From: Apostichopus japonicus
Lineage: Eukaryota > Echinodermata > Holothuroidea > Aspidochirotida > Stichopodidae
Assembly: GCF_037975245.1 (NCBI RefSeq)
Contig: NC_092573.1
Location: 13,414,001-13,478,000 of the forward strand
Reading direction: 5' to 3'
DNA length: 64,000 nt
The notes beneath the pieces were generated by a model. The model did not search any database, was not told the DNA's origin, and was given only the letters and a program-made list of their open reading frames with translations. Positions within the stretch are counted from its first letter, which is position 1. Each line of letters starts with the position of its first letter. This document shows positions 11,398 through 24,485 of this stretch, piece after piece. Both the position numbers and the translations under genes were made by a program.

Positions 11398-12592
11398 GAA
11401 AAAGACGAATAAAAAAAGGCAATAATAAATTTATATCATTATATTATAAAATTGAAGACAGAAAGCTAAAATTAACAAGAGATTACGCCTCATCGAGGCC
11501 ATGGTTTCACTGAACGTTGAACATCAACCCAGTCCGAATCGACGTGAGCCCTCCATTGCAAGTCAGCTAGCCCACTTCTGGCCCGAAGGCCGGACTCTAA
11601 ACGTAATCTCCCGGATGCTTTTGCGAACTAAGGGAGGATACGGAATTGGGATCCTAGGCCCGTGTAAAAATTCCACCTTGGCGATGCCATTATAAACAAA
11701 GCAGTGTCTGTCATCCGATCGGCGCGATTCACACAGCCTGACAACAAACACCGACGCGCAGTGCTGTCTTCCAACCGTTCAGGCCACCACGCCAGCCTGG
11801 TGATTCTTGGGTCGAAATAATACTTAGAGTTCCAGATTCTTCCAAAACAATGTGATATGAATGCATACCATGCCCCAATTGGAGTATTGTACATTCGCAC
11901 AAAAGTTTAACCGTGAAAAAAAAAAAAAAACGGAAAAAAAAAACGAAAAAAAAAAAAACACGAAAAGATAAGTAAAGCACACAGACACACACGAGACGTA
12001 AAATGACCTAACGCAGTGCTTGTTTTGGCATATTTCCAGTCACCACGATCGTTTTGAATGTCTTGATGTGGAACTTGCGCATAATTCAAAGTAGAGGTGA
12101 TGTGCAAATAAGGAGGATTCAAGGAGGTGACACAGAACAGTTAAGAAATTCTGTGTTTTAATCTGGATATGTTTCTCCGTGCGAGCGGACGGTTCAGTGT
12201 GCTTAACTTGCTCCTCTTCTAGCTCAAAGTCTAAACTGCGTCATGATATAGAAATGTGCATGCACCCTGGCAGGCCAAGCCCTGATCAGATACCAACGTG
12301 GGGGTATGATTTGTCAGTTGACAACTTCTAGCTATACTTTAGCGGACCCTAAACGTGACGGACTTAGTACTGTGTAAGATAATGGAAGGATTACTTCTGG
12401 TACGACACCTACAACAGCTATAAAATAGAAAGCTCCTGATTAAAACCCTAAGAGGGCTGCCAACCGTGACTGAAATAAACACCGTCGCGTTCTGACTTTA
12501 CAGGGATGATAAAGGCCAGTCTCTTAACATTATAACATTAGCAATTCCGTTAGATTTGTACAGTTTTTCTGATCATAGAATAGTCACAATAC

Positions 12593-12795
12593 TACGGTGG
12601 CTTAATAGGGACATAGGAAAGGAAACAAGTCTGCTCAAATCTGAAAATTTGGACTTTTTGTCTCTACTTTTGGACTTTTGTTTTTGGATCTAAATTTTGA
12701 AGGGAAAAAAAGAGGCAACGTTTGAGATAAAAAGACAACATTGTGAGATTTGGGGACACTGTTTTTCTTTCCTATGTCCTTATTAAGCCACCGTA
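12593..12795 (+). mobile_element. MITE-like element (copy in L4)
   Basis: Intact, 203 bp including both TA borders. Confidence 0.82.
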
Positions 12796-14596
12796 CAATG
12801 CTGACATATTGTGCACACAAAATTAAACTGCCGCATGCAACCATCACAGTAGTCTACTGCTGTACACATGTAAGTAAAGGTTTAGTAGCTACAGCGTGAT
12901 AGTCTGACGTCTATCTTGTCCGTGCGCGCATGCAAACAGTGATACAAGAGCGCTCACAAGAATATCAGCACAAAATCAGAAGCGCGCGCTCCGAAATATT
13001 TGTCTGCATTGCATGCTGTACGTACATAATACCTCCGTGCGCGCGTGTGCGTTGATCTATATACGAGTGTTTACTATACCGTCATACACAGTGGATTTTC
13101 AATGGAAAATATTTGTTGTCATTTTGTAGGCGTTCATATCAACACGTACTGTACTGTACTGGGCAGTTCTCTCTCCATTGCAAGCAGTGTAGTCTAGACG
13201 TTGGATATATCTTGACGTCGTTCTTCGCCTTAATATAGTTGTTCGAACGACTCCAATGACGGCCCGGGGTTGCAGAGAAGAAAAGGACGACATTTGAAGA
13301 CAGAGTAAACATAACGTGATTACGGTTAGTGATATTTTACATTACCCGAAGTTGTCTGAATGCATGTATGTCTGTCTGTGAAGTTAGCATATGTATAGTC
13401 TGCAACGTATACCTAGTCTAGGCCTATCAGTATATGCCTTACTTTTGACTTCAGTTTTATGCACAACGAGAACAGTGTTACGTCATGGACATGTACCTAT
13501 TGGCAACTGAGGCATTTTGACGGCACTTAATGCTTTCTGGGATCAGTGTAGAAAAGTCTGTAGGAGAGTTAAAATATGTTCGGTCGGGATTGCGCCAGTA
13601 ATATGTCGGTTACTTCTTGTATAGGTGCCAGACGTGGCACGAGAAGTTGAGAGCGCCACCGATGGTCATCTTCTACATGTCATCTATCCATTAGCGGCAG
13701 GGCTATTATTCACGATGTTACCATAGCAATGGAGCGTTAGATTCGAAACGGAGCTATTTTTAAACGAATATACAAGTCCGATGGAATTGTCGTGAATTTC
13801 ATATTTGTTTTGGTCATAATACGTTAAACATAGAGCAAAAGCTAGAAATTAGATATAGATTTATTCGACAATGAGTAAAGTTTACCAGTAGAAAGTCCTA
13901 GTATGTCATAATTGAATCCTCCACGCTACTAGGTTTTATTCTCGGCTATGTCTGCTGTATCCGCATGATCTGCTTTGTGTACCGTCATGAATACCGCACA
14001 TTTCGATCGTTTTTAATGCACGGAGAGCTCGTGGCATTGTTTATCACGTTACCGTACTTGTTTGTATCACACTGTCTTTCAAACGCCTGCCTCAGTAAAT
14101 CAGCATTTAAGAAATGTTAAGTTGTTCTAACAGGAGCATAGCTCTTTCCACACTTAACTGTTTATAATATAAAGGCTAAGTAATGACACAACATTCCCGA
14201 AGAACAAATATCATCAAGCTTGTCAGAAAAGATGTCGCGGTGGCCTTACACTGTACAAAAGAAGCATTTCTTTTTGCAGGTACAGTTTTCGTCCTTATGA
14301 ATACTTTCATTCAAATTTCCAGTGAAAGGCGACGAGCGAGACAGAAATCAAATTTACCACTCAGGTCTTAAGTTCCGAATCGGTTTCTATTGACAAGTTG
14401 TGCAAAATATTGCAATGACCTACTTTGTTTACGCGAAACAAAATACCAAAATAGAGACAAACACCCCCCCCCCCTAAAAACAAAACAAAAAACAGACAAA
14501 CAAAGCGAAACAAACTTAAAACACCATGCATAGACATGCAGATATCAACAACACCCCAAATATTAATAATAATAATAAAAACATAAAATAAAATAT

Positions 14597-14673
14597 TGCT
14601 TCGGCGGGGAGTCGAACCTAGGCAGACATGAGCATATATATTTAACCTTGAATAAAATGCGATAACTAAGCGA
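14597..14673 (-). pseudogene. tRNA-like relic (copy in L5)
   Basis: Last copy on the minus strand. Confidence 0.5.
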
Positions 14674-15869
14674 GAAAAAGACGAATAAAAAAAGGCAATA
14701 ATAAATTTATATCATTATATTATAAAATTGAAGACAGAAAGCTAAAATTAACAAGAGATTACGCCTCATCGAGGCCATGGTTTCACTGAACGTTGAACAT
14801 CAACCCAGTCCGAATCGACGTGAGCCCTCCATTGCAAGTCAGCTAGCCCACTTCTGGCCCGAAGGCCGGACTCTAAACGTAATCTCCCGGATGCTTTTGC
14901 GAACTAAGGGAGGATACGGAATTGGGATCCTAGGCCCGTGTAAAAATTCCACCTTGGCGATGCCATTATAAACAAAGCAGTGTCTGTCATCCGATCGGCG
15001 CGATTCACACAGCCTGACAACAAACACCGACGCGCAGTGCTGTCTTCCAACCGTTCAGGCCACCACGCCAGCCTGGTGATTCTTGGGTCGAAATAATACT
15101 TAGAGTTCCAGATTCTTCCAAAACAATGTGATATGAATGCATACCATGCCCCAATTGGAGTATTGTACATTCGCACAAAAGTTTAACCGTGAAAAAAAAA
15201 AAAAAACGGAAAAAAAAAAACGAAAAAAAAAAAAACACGAAAAGATAAGTAAAGCACACAGACACACACGAGACGTAAAATGACCTAACGCAGTGCTTGT
15301 TTTGGCATATTTCCAGTCACCACGATCGTTTTGAATGTCTTGATGTGGAACTTGCGCATAATTCAAAGTAGAGGTGATGTGCAAATAAGGAGGATTCAAG
15401 GAGGTGACACAGAACAGTTAAGAAATTCTGTGTTTTAATCTGGATATGTTTCTCCGTGCGAGCGGACGGTTCAGTGTGCTTAACTTGCTCCTCTTCTAGC
15501 TCAAAGTCTAAACTGCGTCATGATATAGAAATGTGCATGCACCCTGGCAGGCCAAGCCCTGATCAGATACCAACGTGGGGGTATGATTTGTCAGTTGACA
15601 ACTTCTAGCTATACTTTAGCGGACCCTAAACGTGACGGACTTAGTACTGTGTAAGATAATGGAAGGATTACTTCTGGTACGACACCTACAACAGCTATAA
15701 AATAGAAAGCTCCTGATTAAAACCCTAAGAGGGCTGCCAACCGTGACTGAAATAAACACCGTCGCGTTCTGACTTTACAGGGATGATAAAGGCCAGTCTC
15801 TTAACATTATAACATTAGCAATTCCGTTAGATTTGTACAGTTTTTCTGATCATAGAATAGTCACAATAC

Positions 15870-16072
15870 TACGGTGGCTTAATAGGGACATAGGAAAGGA
15901 AACAAGTCTGCTCAAATCTGAAAATTTGGACTTTTTGTCTCTACTTTTGGACTTTTGTTTTTGGATCTAAATTTTGAAGGGAAAAAAAGAGGCAACGTTT
16001 GAGATAAAAAGACAACATTGTGAGATTTGGGGACACTGTTTTTCTTTCCTATGTCCTTATTAAGCCACCGTA
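15870..16072 (+). mobile_element. MITE-like element (copy in L5)
   Basis: Last forward-oriented copy; intact. Confidence 0.82.
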
Positions 16073-16386
16073 CAATGCTGACATATTGTGCACACAAAAT
16101 TAAACTGCCGCATGCAACCATCACAGTAGTCTACTGCTGTACACATGTAAGTAAAGGTTTAGTAGCTACAGCGTGATAGTCTGACGTCTATCTTGTCCGT
16201 GCGCGCATGCAAACAGTGATACAAGAGCGCTCACAAGAATATCAGCACAAAATCAGAAGCGCGCGCTCCGAAATATTTGTCTGCATTGCATGCTGTACGT
16301 ACATAATACCTCCGTGCGCGCGTGTGCGTTGATCTATATACGAGTGTTTACTATACCGTCATACACAGTGGATTTTCAATGGAAAA

Positions 16387-16432
16387 TATTTGTTGTCATT
16401 TTGTAGGCGTTCATATCAACACGTACTGTACT
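16387..16432 (+). repeat. Unit L6 stub (46 bp)
   Basis: First 46 bases of a sixth forward unit. It stops at the gap inside the TACTG pentamer run. Confidence 0.95.
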
Positions 16433-16532
16433 NNNNNNNNNNNNNNNNNNNNNNNNNNNNNNNNNNNNNNNNNNNNNNNNNNNNNNNNNNNNNNNNNNNN
16501 NNNNNNNNNNNNNNNNNNNNNNNNNNNNNNNN
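16433..16532. other. Assembly gap of 100 N, site of orientation switch
   Basis: Exactly 100 N, the usual placeholder for a gap of unknown size. The left contig stops 46 bases into a forward unit, inside the TACTG pentamer run. The right contig begins inside the inverted-repeat element of a reversed unit. The true junction is therefore not seen. Confidence 0.97.
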
Positions 16533-16663
16533 AAACGTTGCCTCTTTTTTTCCCTTCAAAATTTAGATCCAAAAACAAAAGTCCAAAAGTAGAGACAAAA
16601 AGTCCAAATTTTCAGATTTGAGCAGACTTGTTTCCTTTCCTATGTCCCTATTAAGCCACCGTA
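16533..16663 (-). mobile_element. MITE-like element, truncated by the gap (copy in R0)
   Basis: Only the last 131 bases are present, including one inverted terminus and its TA border. The break is a contig end, not a biological deletion. Confidence 0.8.
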
Positions 16664-17858
16664 GTATTGTGACTATTCTATGATCAGAAAAACTGTACAA
16701 ATCTAACGGAATTGCTAATGTTATAATGTTAAGAGACTGGCCTTTATCATCCCTGTAAAGTCAGAACGCGACGGTGTTTATTTCAGTCACGGTTGGCAGC
16801 CCTCTTAGGGTTTTAATCAGGAGCTTTCTATTTTATAGCTGTTGTAGGTGTCGTACCAGAAGTAATCCTTCCATTATCTTACACAGTACTAAGTCCGTCA
16901 CGTTTAGGGTCCGCTAAAGTATAGCTAGAAGTTGTCAACTGACAAATCATACCCCCACGTTGGTATCTGATCAGGGCTTGGCCTGCCAGGGTGCATGCAC
17001 ATTTCTATATCATGACGCAGTTTAGACTTTGAGCTAGAAGAGGAGCAAGTTAAGCACACTGAACCGTCCGCTCGCACGGAGAAACATATCCAGATTAAAA
17101 CACAGAATTTCTTAACTGTTCTGTGTCACCTCCTTGAATCCTCCTTATTTGCACATCACCTCTACTTTGAATTATGCGCAAGTTCCACATCAAGACATTC
17201 AAAACGATCGTGGTGACTGGAAATATGCCAAAACAAGCACTGCGTTAGGTCATTTTACGTCTCGTGTGTGTCTGTGTGCTTTACTTATCTTTTCGTGTTT
17301 TTTTTTTTTTCGTTTTTTTTTTCCGTTTTTTTTTTTTTTTCACGGTTAAACTTTTGTGCGAATGTACAATACTCCAATTGGGGCATGGTATGCATTCATA
17401 TCACATTGTTTTGGAAGAATCTGGAACTCTAAGTATTATTTCGACCCAAGAATCACCAGGCTGGCGTGGTGGCCTGAACGGTTGGAAGACAGCACTGCGC
17501 GTCGGTGTTTGTTGTCAGGCTGTGTGAATCGCGCCGATCGGATGACAGACACTGCTTTGTTTATAATGGCATCGCCAAGGTGGAATTTTTACACGGGCCT
17601 AGGATCCCAATTCCGTATCCTCCCTTAGTTCGCAAAAGCATCCGGGAGATTACGTTTAGAGTCCGGCCTTCGGGCCAGAAGTGGGCTAGCTGACTTGCAA
17701 TGGAGGGCTCACGTCGATTCGGACTGGGTTGATGTTCAACGTTCAGTGAAACCATGGCCTCGATGAGGCGTAATCTCTTGTTAATTTTAGCTTTCTGTCT
17801 TCAATTTTATAATATAATGATATAAATTTATTATTGCCTTTTTTTATTCGTCTTTTTC

Positions 17859-17935
17859 TCGCTTAGTTATCGCATTTTATTCAAGGTTAAATATATATGC
17901 TCATGTCTGCCTAGGTTCGACTCCCCGCCGAAGCA
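17859..17935 (+). pseudogene. tRNA-like relic (copy in R0)
   Basis: First plus-strand copy after the orientation switch; followed directly by AATATTTTATTTTATG, with two four-T runs. Confidence 0.5.
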
Positions 17936-19735
17936 ATATTTTATTTTATGTTTTTATTATTATTATTAATATTTGGGGTGTTGTTGATATCTGCATGTCT
18001 ATGCATGGTGTTTTAAGTTTGTTTCGCTTTGTTTGTCTGTTTTTTGTTTTGTTTTTAGGGGGGGGGGTGTTTGTCTCTATTTTGGTATTTTGTTTCGCGT
18101 AAACAAAGTAGGTCATTGCAATATTTTGCACAACTTGTCAATAGAAACCGATTCGGAACTTAAGACCTGAGTGGTAAATTTGATTTCTGTCTCGCTCGTC
18201 GCCTTTCACTGGAAATTTGAATGAAAGTATTCATAAGGACGAAAACTGTACCTGCAAAAAGAAATGCTTCTTTTGTACAGTGTAAGGCCACCGCGACATC
18301 TTTTCTGACAAGCTTGATGATATTTGTTCTTCGGGAATGTTGTGTCATTACTTAGCCTTTATATTATAAACAGTTAAGTGTGGAAAGAGCTATGCTCCTG
18401 TTAGAACAACTTAACATTTCTTAAATGCTGATTTACTGAGGCAGGCGTTTGAAAGACAGTGTGATACAAACAAGTACGGTAACGTGATAAACAATGCCAC
18501 GAGCTCTCCGTGCATTAAAAACGATCGAAATGTGCGGTATTCATGACGGTACACAAAGCAGATCATGCGGATACAGCAGACATAGCCGAGAATAAAACCT
18601 AGTAGCGTGGAGGATTCAATTATGACATACTAGGACTTTCTACTGGTAAACTTTACTCATTGTCGAATAAATCTATATCTAATTTCTAGCTTTTGCTCTA
18701 TGTTTAACGTATTATGACCAAAACAAATATGAAATTCACGACAATTCCATCGGACTTGTATATTCGTTTAAAAATAGCTCCGTTTCGAATCTAACGCTCC
18801 ATTGCTATGGTAACATCGTGAATAATAGCCCTGCCGCTAATGGATAGATGACATGTAGAAGATGACCATCGGTGGCGCTCTCAACTTCTCGTGCCACGTC
18901 TGGCACCTATACAAGAAGTAACCGACATATTACTGGCGCAATCCCGACCGAACATATTTTAACTCTCCTACAGACTTTTCTACACTGATCCCAGAAAGCA
19001 TTAAGTGCCGTCAAAATGCCTCAGTTGCCAATAGGTACATGTCCATGACGTAACACTGTTCTCGTTGTGCATAAAACTGAAGTCAAAAGTAAGGCATATA
19101 CTGATAGGCCTAGACTAGGTATACGTTGCAGACTATACATATGCTAACTTCACAGACAGACATACATGCATTCAGACAACTTCGGGTAATGTAAAATATC
19201 ACTAACCGTAATCACGTTATGTTTACTCTGTCTTCAAATGTCGTCCTTTTCTTCTCTGCAACCCCGGGCCGTCATTGGAGTCGTTCGAACAACTATATTA
19301 AGGCGAAGAACGACGTCAAGATATATCCAACGTCTAGACTACACTGCTTGCAATGGAGAGAGAACTGCCCAGTACAGTACAGTACGTGTTGATATGAACG
19401 CCTACAAAATGACAACAAATATTTTCCATTGAAAATCCACTGTGTATGACGGTATAGTAAACACTCGTATATAGATCAACGCACACGCGCGCACGGAGGT
19501 ATTATGTACGTACAGCATGCAATGCAGACAAATATTTCGGAGCGCGCGCTTCTGATTTTGTGCTGATATTCTTGTGAGCGCTCTTGTATCACTGTTTGCA
19601 TGCGCGCACGGACAAGATAGACGTCAGACTATCACGCTGTAGCTACTAAACCTTTACTTACATGTGTACAGCAGTAGACTACTGTGATGGTTGCATGCGG
19701 CAGTTTAATTTTGTGTGCACAATATGTCAGCATTG

Positions 19736-19938
19736 TACGGTGGCTTAATAAGGACATAGGAAAGAAAAACAGTGTCCCCAAATCTCACAATGTTGTCTTT
19801 TTATCTCAAACGTTGCCTCTTTTTTTCCCTTCAAAATTTAGATCCAAAAACAAAAGTCCAAAAGTAGAGACAAAAAGTCCAAATTTTCAGATTTGAGCAG
19901 ACTTGTTTCCTTTCCTATGTCCCTATTAAGCCACCGTA
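19736..19938 (-). mobile_element. MITE-like element (copy in R1)
   Basis: First complete reversed copy; TA at 19736-19737 and 19937-19938. Confidence 0.82.
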
Positions 19939-21133
19939 GTATTGTGACTATTCTATGATCAGAAAAACTGTACAAATCTAACGGAATTGCTAATGTTATA
20001 ATGTTAAGAGACTGGCCTTTATCATCCCTGTAAAGTCAGAACGCGACGGTGTTTATTTCAGTCACGGTTGGCAGCCCTCTTAGGGTTTTAATCAGGAGCT
20101 TTCTATTTTATAGCTGTTGTAGGTGTCGTACCAGAAGTAATCCTTCCATTATCTTACACAGTACTAAGTCCGTCACGTTTAGGGTCCGCTAAAGTATAGC
20201 TAGAAGTTGTCAACTGACAAATCATACCCCCACGTTGGTATCTGATCAGGGCTTGGCCTGCCAGGGTGCATGCACATTTCTATATCATGACGCAGTTTAG
20301 ACTTTGAGCTAGAAGAGGAGCAAGTTAAGCACACTGAACCGTCCGCTCGCACGGAGAAACATATCCAGATTAAAACACAGAATTTCTTAACTGTTCTGTG
20401 TCACCTCCTTGAATCCTCCTTATTTGCACATCACCTCTACTTTGAATTATGCGCAAGTTCCACATCAAGACATTCAAAACGATCGTGGTGACTGGAAATA
20501 TGCCAAAACAAGCACTGCGTTAGGTCATTTTACGTCTCGTGTGTGTCTGTGTGCTTTACTTATCTTTTCGTGTTTTTTTTTTTTTCGTTTTTTTTTTCCG
20601 TTTTTTTTTTTTTTTCACGGTTAAACTTTTGTGCGAATGTACAATACTCCAATTGGGGCATGGTATGCATTCATATCACATTGTTTTGGAAGAATCTGGA
20701 ACTCTAAGTATTATTTCGACCCAAGAATCACCAGGCTGGCGTGGTGGCCTGAACGGTTGGAAGACAGCACTGCGCGTCGGTGTTTGTTGTCAGGCTGTGT
20801 GAATCGCGCCGATCGGATGACAGACACTGCTTTGTTTATAATGGCATCGCCAAGGTGGAATTTTTACACGGGCCTAGGATCCCAATTCCGTATCCTCCCT
20901 TAGTTCGCAAAAGCATCCGGGAGATTACGTTTAGAGTCCGGCCTTCGGGCCAGAAGTGGGCTAGCTGACTTGCAATGGAGGGCTCACGTCGATTCGGACT
21001 GGGTTGATGTTCAACGTTCAGTGAAACCATGGCCTCGATGAGGCGTAATCTCTTGTTAATTTTAGCTTTCTGTCTTCAATTTTATAATATAATGATATAA
21101 ATTTATTATTGCCTTTTTTTATTCGTCTTTTTC

Positions 21134-21210
21134 TCGCTTAGTTATCGCATTTTATTCAAGGTTAAATATATATGCTCATGTCTGCCTAGGTTCGACTCCC
21201 CGCCGAAGCA
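21134..21210 (+). pseudogene. tRNA-like relic (copy in R1)
   Basis: B box and downstream T-runs unchanged. Confidence 0.5.
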
Positions 21211-23010
21211 ATATTTTATTTTATGTTTTTATTATTATTATTAATATTTGGGGTGTTGTTGATATCTGCATGTCTATGCATGGTGTTTTAAGTTTGTTTC
21301 GCTTTGTTTGTCTGTTTTTTGTTTTGTTTTTAGGGGGGGGGGTGTTTGTCTCTATTTTGGTATTTTGTTTCGCGTAAACAAAGTAGGTCATTGCAATATT
21401 TTGCACAACTTGTCAATAGAAACCGATTCGGAACTTAAGACCTGAGTGGTAAATTTGATTTCTGTCTCGCTCGTCGCCTTTCACTGGAAATTTGAATGAA
21501 AGTATTCATAAGGACGAAAACTGTACCTGCAAAAAGAAATGCTTCTTTTGTACAGTGTAAGGCCACCGCGACATCTTTTCTGACAAGCTTGATGATATTT
21601 GTTCTTCGGGAATGTTGTGTCATTACTTAGCCTTTATATTATAAACAGTTAAGTGTGGAAAGAGCTATGCTCCTGTTAGAACAACTTAACATTTCTTAAA
21701 TGCTGATTTACTGAGGCAGGCGTTTGAAAGACAGTGTGATACAAACAAGTACGGTAACGTGATAAACAATGCCACGAGCTCTCCGTGCATTAAAAACGAT
21801 CGAAATGTGCGGTATTCATGACGGTACACAAAGCAGATCATGCGGATACAGCAGACATAGCCGAGAATAAAACCTAGTAGCGTGGAGGATTCAATTATGA
21901 CATACTAGGACTTTCTACTGGTAAACTTTACTCATTGTCGAATAAATCTATATCTAATTTCTAGCTTTTGCTCTATGTTTAACGTATTATGACCAAAACA
22001 AATATGAAATTCACGACAATTCCATCGGACTTGTATATTCGTTTAAAAATAGCTCCGTTTCGAATCTAACGCTCCATTGCTATGGTAACATCGTGAATAA
22101 TAGCCCTGCCGCTAATGGATAGATGACATGTAGAAGATGACCATCGGTGGCGCTCTCAACTTCTCGTGCCACGTCTGGCACCTATACAAGAAGTAACCGA
22201 CATATTACTGGCGCAATCCCGACCGAACATATTTTAACTCTCCTACAGACTTTTCTACACTGATCCCAGAAAGCATTAAGTGCCGTCAAAATGCCTCAGT
22301 TGCCAATAGGTACATGTCCATGACGTAACACTGTTCTCGTTGTGCATAAAACTGAAGTCAAAAGTAAGGCATATACTGATAGGCCTAGACTAGGTATACG
22401 TTGCAGACTATACATATGCTAACTTCACAGACAGACATACATGCATTCAGACAACTTCGGGTAATGTAAAATATCACTAACCGTAATCACGTTATGTTTA
22501 CTCTGTCTTCAAATGTCGTCCTTTTCTTCTCTGCAACCCCGGGCCGTCATTGGAGTCGTTCGAACAACTATATTAAGGCGAAGAACGACGTCAAGATATA
22601 TCCAACGTCTAGACTACACTGCTTGCAATGGAGAGAGAACTGCCCAGTACAGTACAGTACGTGTTGATATGAACGCCTACAAAATGACAACAAATATTTT
22701 CCATTGAAAATCCACTGTGTATGACGGTATAGTAAACACTCGTATATAGATCAACGCACACGCGCGCACGGAGGTATTATGTACGTACAGCATGCAATGC
22801 AGACAAATATTTCGGAGCGCGCGCTTCTGATTTTGTGCTGATATTCTTGTGAGCGCTCTTGTATCACTGTTTGCATGCGCGCACGGACAAGATAGACGTC
22901 AGACTATCACGCTGTAGCTACTAAACCTTTACTTACATGTGTACAGCAGTAGACTACTGTGATGGTTGCATGCGGCAGTTTAATTTTGTGTGCACAATAT
23001 GTCAGCATTG

Positions 23011-23213
23011 TACGGTGGCTTAATAAGGACATAGGAAAGAAAAACAGTGTCCCCAAATCTCACAATGTTGTCTTTTTATCTCAAACGTTGCCTCTTTTTT
23101 TCCCTTCAAAATTTAGATCCAAAAACAAAAGTCCAAAAGTAGAGACAAAAAGTCCAAATTTTCAGATTTGAGCAGACTTGTTTCCTTTCCTATGTCCCTA
23201 TTAAGCCACCGTA
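23011..23213 (-). mobile_element. MITE-like element (copy in R2)
   Basis: Intact, same ends. Confidence 0.82.
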
Positions 23214-24408
23214 GTATTGTGACTATTCTATGATCAGAAAAACTGTACAAATCTAACGGAATTGCTAATGTTATAATGTTAAGAGACTGGCCTTTATCAT
23301 CCCTGTAAAGTCAGAACGCGACGGTGTTTATTTCAGTCACGGTTGGCAGCCCTCTTAGGGTTTTAATCAGGAGCTTTCTATTTTATAGCTGTTGTAGGTG
23401 TCGTACCAGAAGTAATCCTTCCATTATCTTACACAGTACTAAGTCCGTCACGTTTAGGGTCCGCTAAAGTATAGCTAGAAGTTGTCAACTGACAAATCAT
23501 ACCCCCACGTTGGTATCTGATCAGGGCTTGGCCTGCCAGGGTGCATGCACATTTCTATATCATGACGCAGTTTAGACTTTGAGCTAGAAGAGGAGCAAGT
23601 TAAGCACACTGAACCGTCCGCTCGCACGGAGAAACATATCCAGATTAAAACACAGAATTTCTTAACTGTTCTGTGTCACCTCCTTGAATCCTCCTTATTT
23701 GCACATCACCTCTACTTTGAATTATGCGCAAGTTCCACATCAAGACATTCAAAACGATCGTGGTGACTGGAAATATGCCAAAACAAGCACTGCGTTAGGT
23801 CATTTTACGTCTCGTGTGTGTCTGTGTGCTTTACTTATCTTTTCGTGTTTTTTTTTTTTTCGTTTTTTTTTTCCGTTTTTTTTTTTTTTTCACGGTTAAA
23901 CTTTTGTGCGAATGTACAATACTCCAATTGGGGCATGGTATGCATTCATATCACATTGTTTTGGAAGAATCTGGAACTCTAAGTATTATTTCGACCCAAG
24001 AATCACCAGGCTGGCGTGGTGGCCTGAACGGTTGGAAGACAGCACTGCGCGTCGGTGTTTGTTGTCAGGCTGTGTGAATCGCGCCGATCGGATGACAGAC
24101 ACTGCTTTGTTTATAATGGCATCGCCAAGGTGGAATTTTTACACGGGCCTAGGATCCCAATTCCGTATCCTCCCTTAGTTCGCAAAAGCATCCGGGAGAT
24201 TACGTTTAGAGTCCGGCCTTCGGGCCAGAAGTGGGCTAGCTGACTTGCAATGGAGGGCTCACGTCGACTCGGACTGGGTTGATGTTCAACGTTCAGTGAA
24301 ACCATGGCCTCGATGAGGCGTAATCTCTTGTTAATTTTAGCTTTCTGTCTTCAATTTTATAATATAATGATATAAATTTATTATTGCCTTTTTTTATTCG
24401 TCTTTTTC

Positions 24409-24485
24409 TCGCTTAGTTATCGCATTTTATTCAAGGTTAAATATATATGCTCATGTCTGCCTAGGTTCGACTCCCCGCCGAAGCA
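24409..24485 (+). pseudogene. tRNA-like relic (copy in R2)
   Basis: Unchanged; the T-to-C variant of this unit lies 141 bases upstream of its start. Confidence 0.5.

Larger units (their letters stand above)
9834..13109 (+). repeat. Unit L4 (complete, 3276 bp)
   Basis: C-run of 11; A-runs 15, 10 and 13. This is the consensus form, and its length matches reversed units with an 11-G run. Confidence 0.97.
13110..16386 (+). repeat. Unit L5 (complete, 3277 bp)
   Basis: C-run of 11; A-runs 15, 11 and 13, the same variant as L3 although L4 between them lacks it. Confidence 0.97.
1..16432 (+). repeat. Macrosatellite block 1, reference orientation
   Basis: Five head-to-tail units of 3278, 3278, 3277, 3276 and 3277 bp, then a 46-base stub at the N gap. 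Units were delimited at the TATTTGTTGTC start, which recurs at 3279, 6557, 9834, 13110 and 16387. The same short open frames, C-run, A-runs and inverted-repeat element recur at constant offsets. No frame is long enough or distinctive enough to be called a gene. Function is unknown; the array behaves like satellite DNA. Confidence 0.98.
16533..19421 (-). repeat. Unit R0 (partial, 2889 bp)
   Basis: Reversed unit lacking its first ~386 bases. It starts inside the inverted-repeat element and has a G-run of 10 at 18058-18067. This is the first determined sequence in the reversed orientation. Confidence 0.96.
19422..22696 (-). repeat. Unit R1 (complete, 3275 bp)
   Basis: G-run of 10, the shortest seen, giving the shortest unit length. 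No substitutions noticed. Confidence 0.97.

Noticed and set aside
1-16432. Small circular replicon or virus assembled as a concatemer
   Set aside because: No replication or capsid frame exists, and individual copies carry their own reproducible variants. A rolling-circle origin of the array is still possible.
16322-16621. 99-codon frame across the first gap
   Set aside because: It is held open only by N bases and joins two contigs of opposite orientation.
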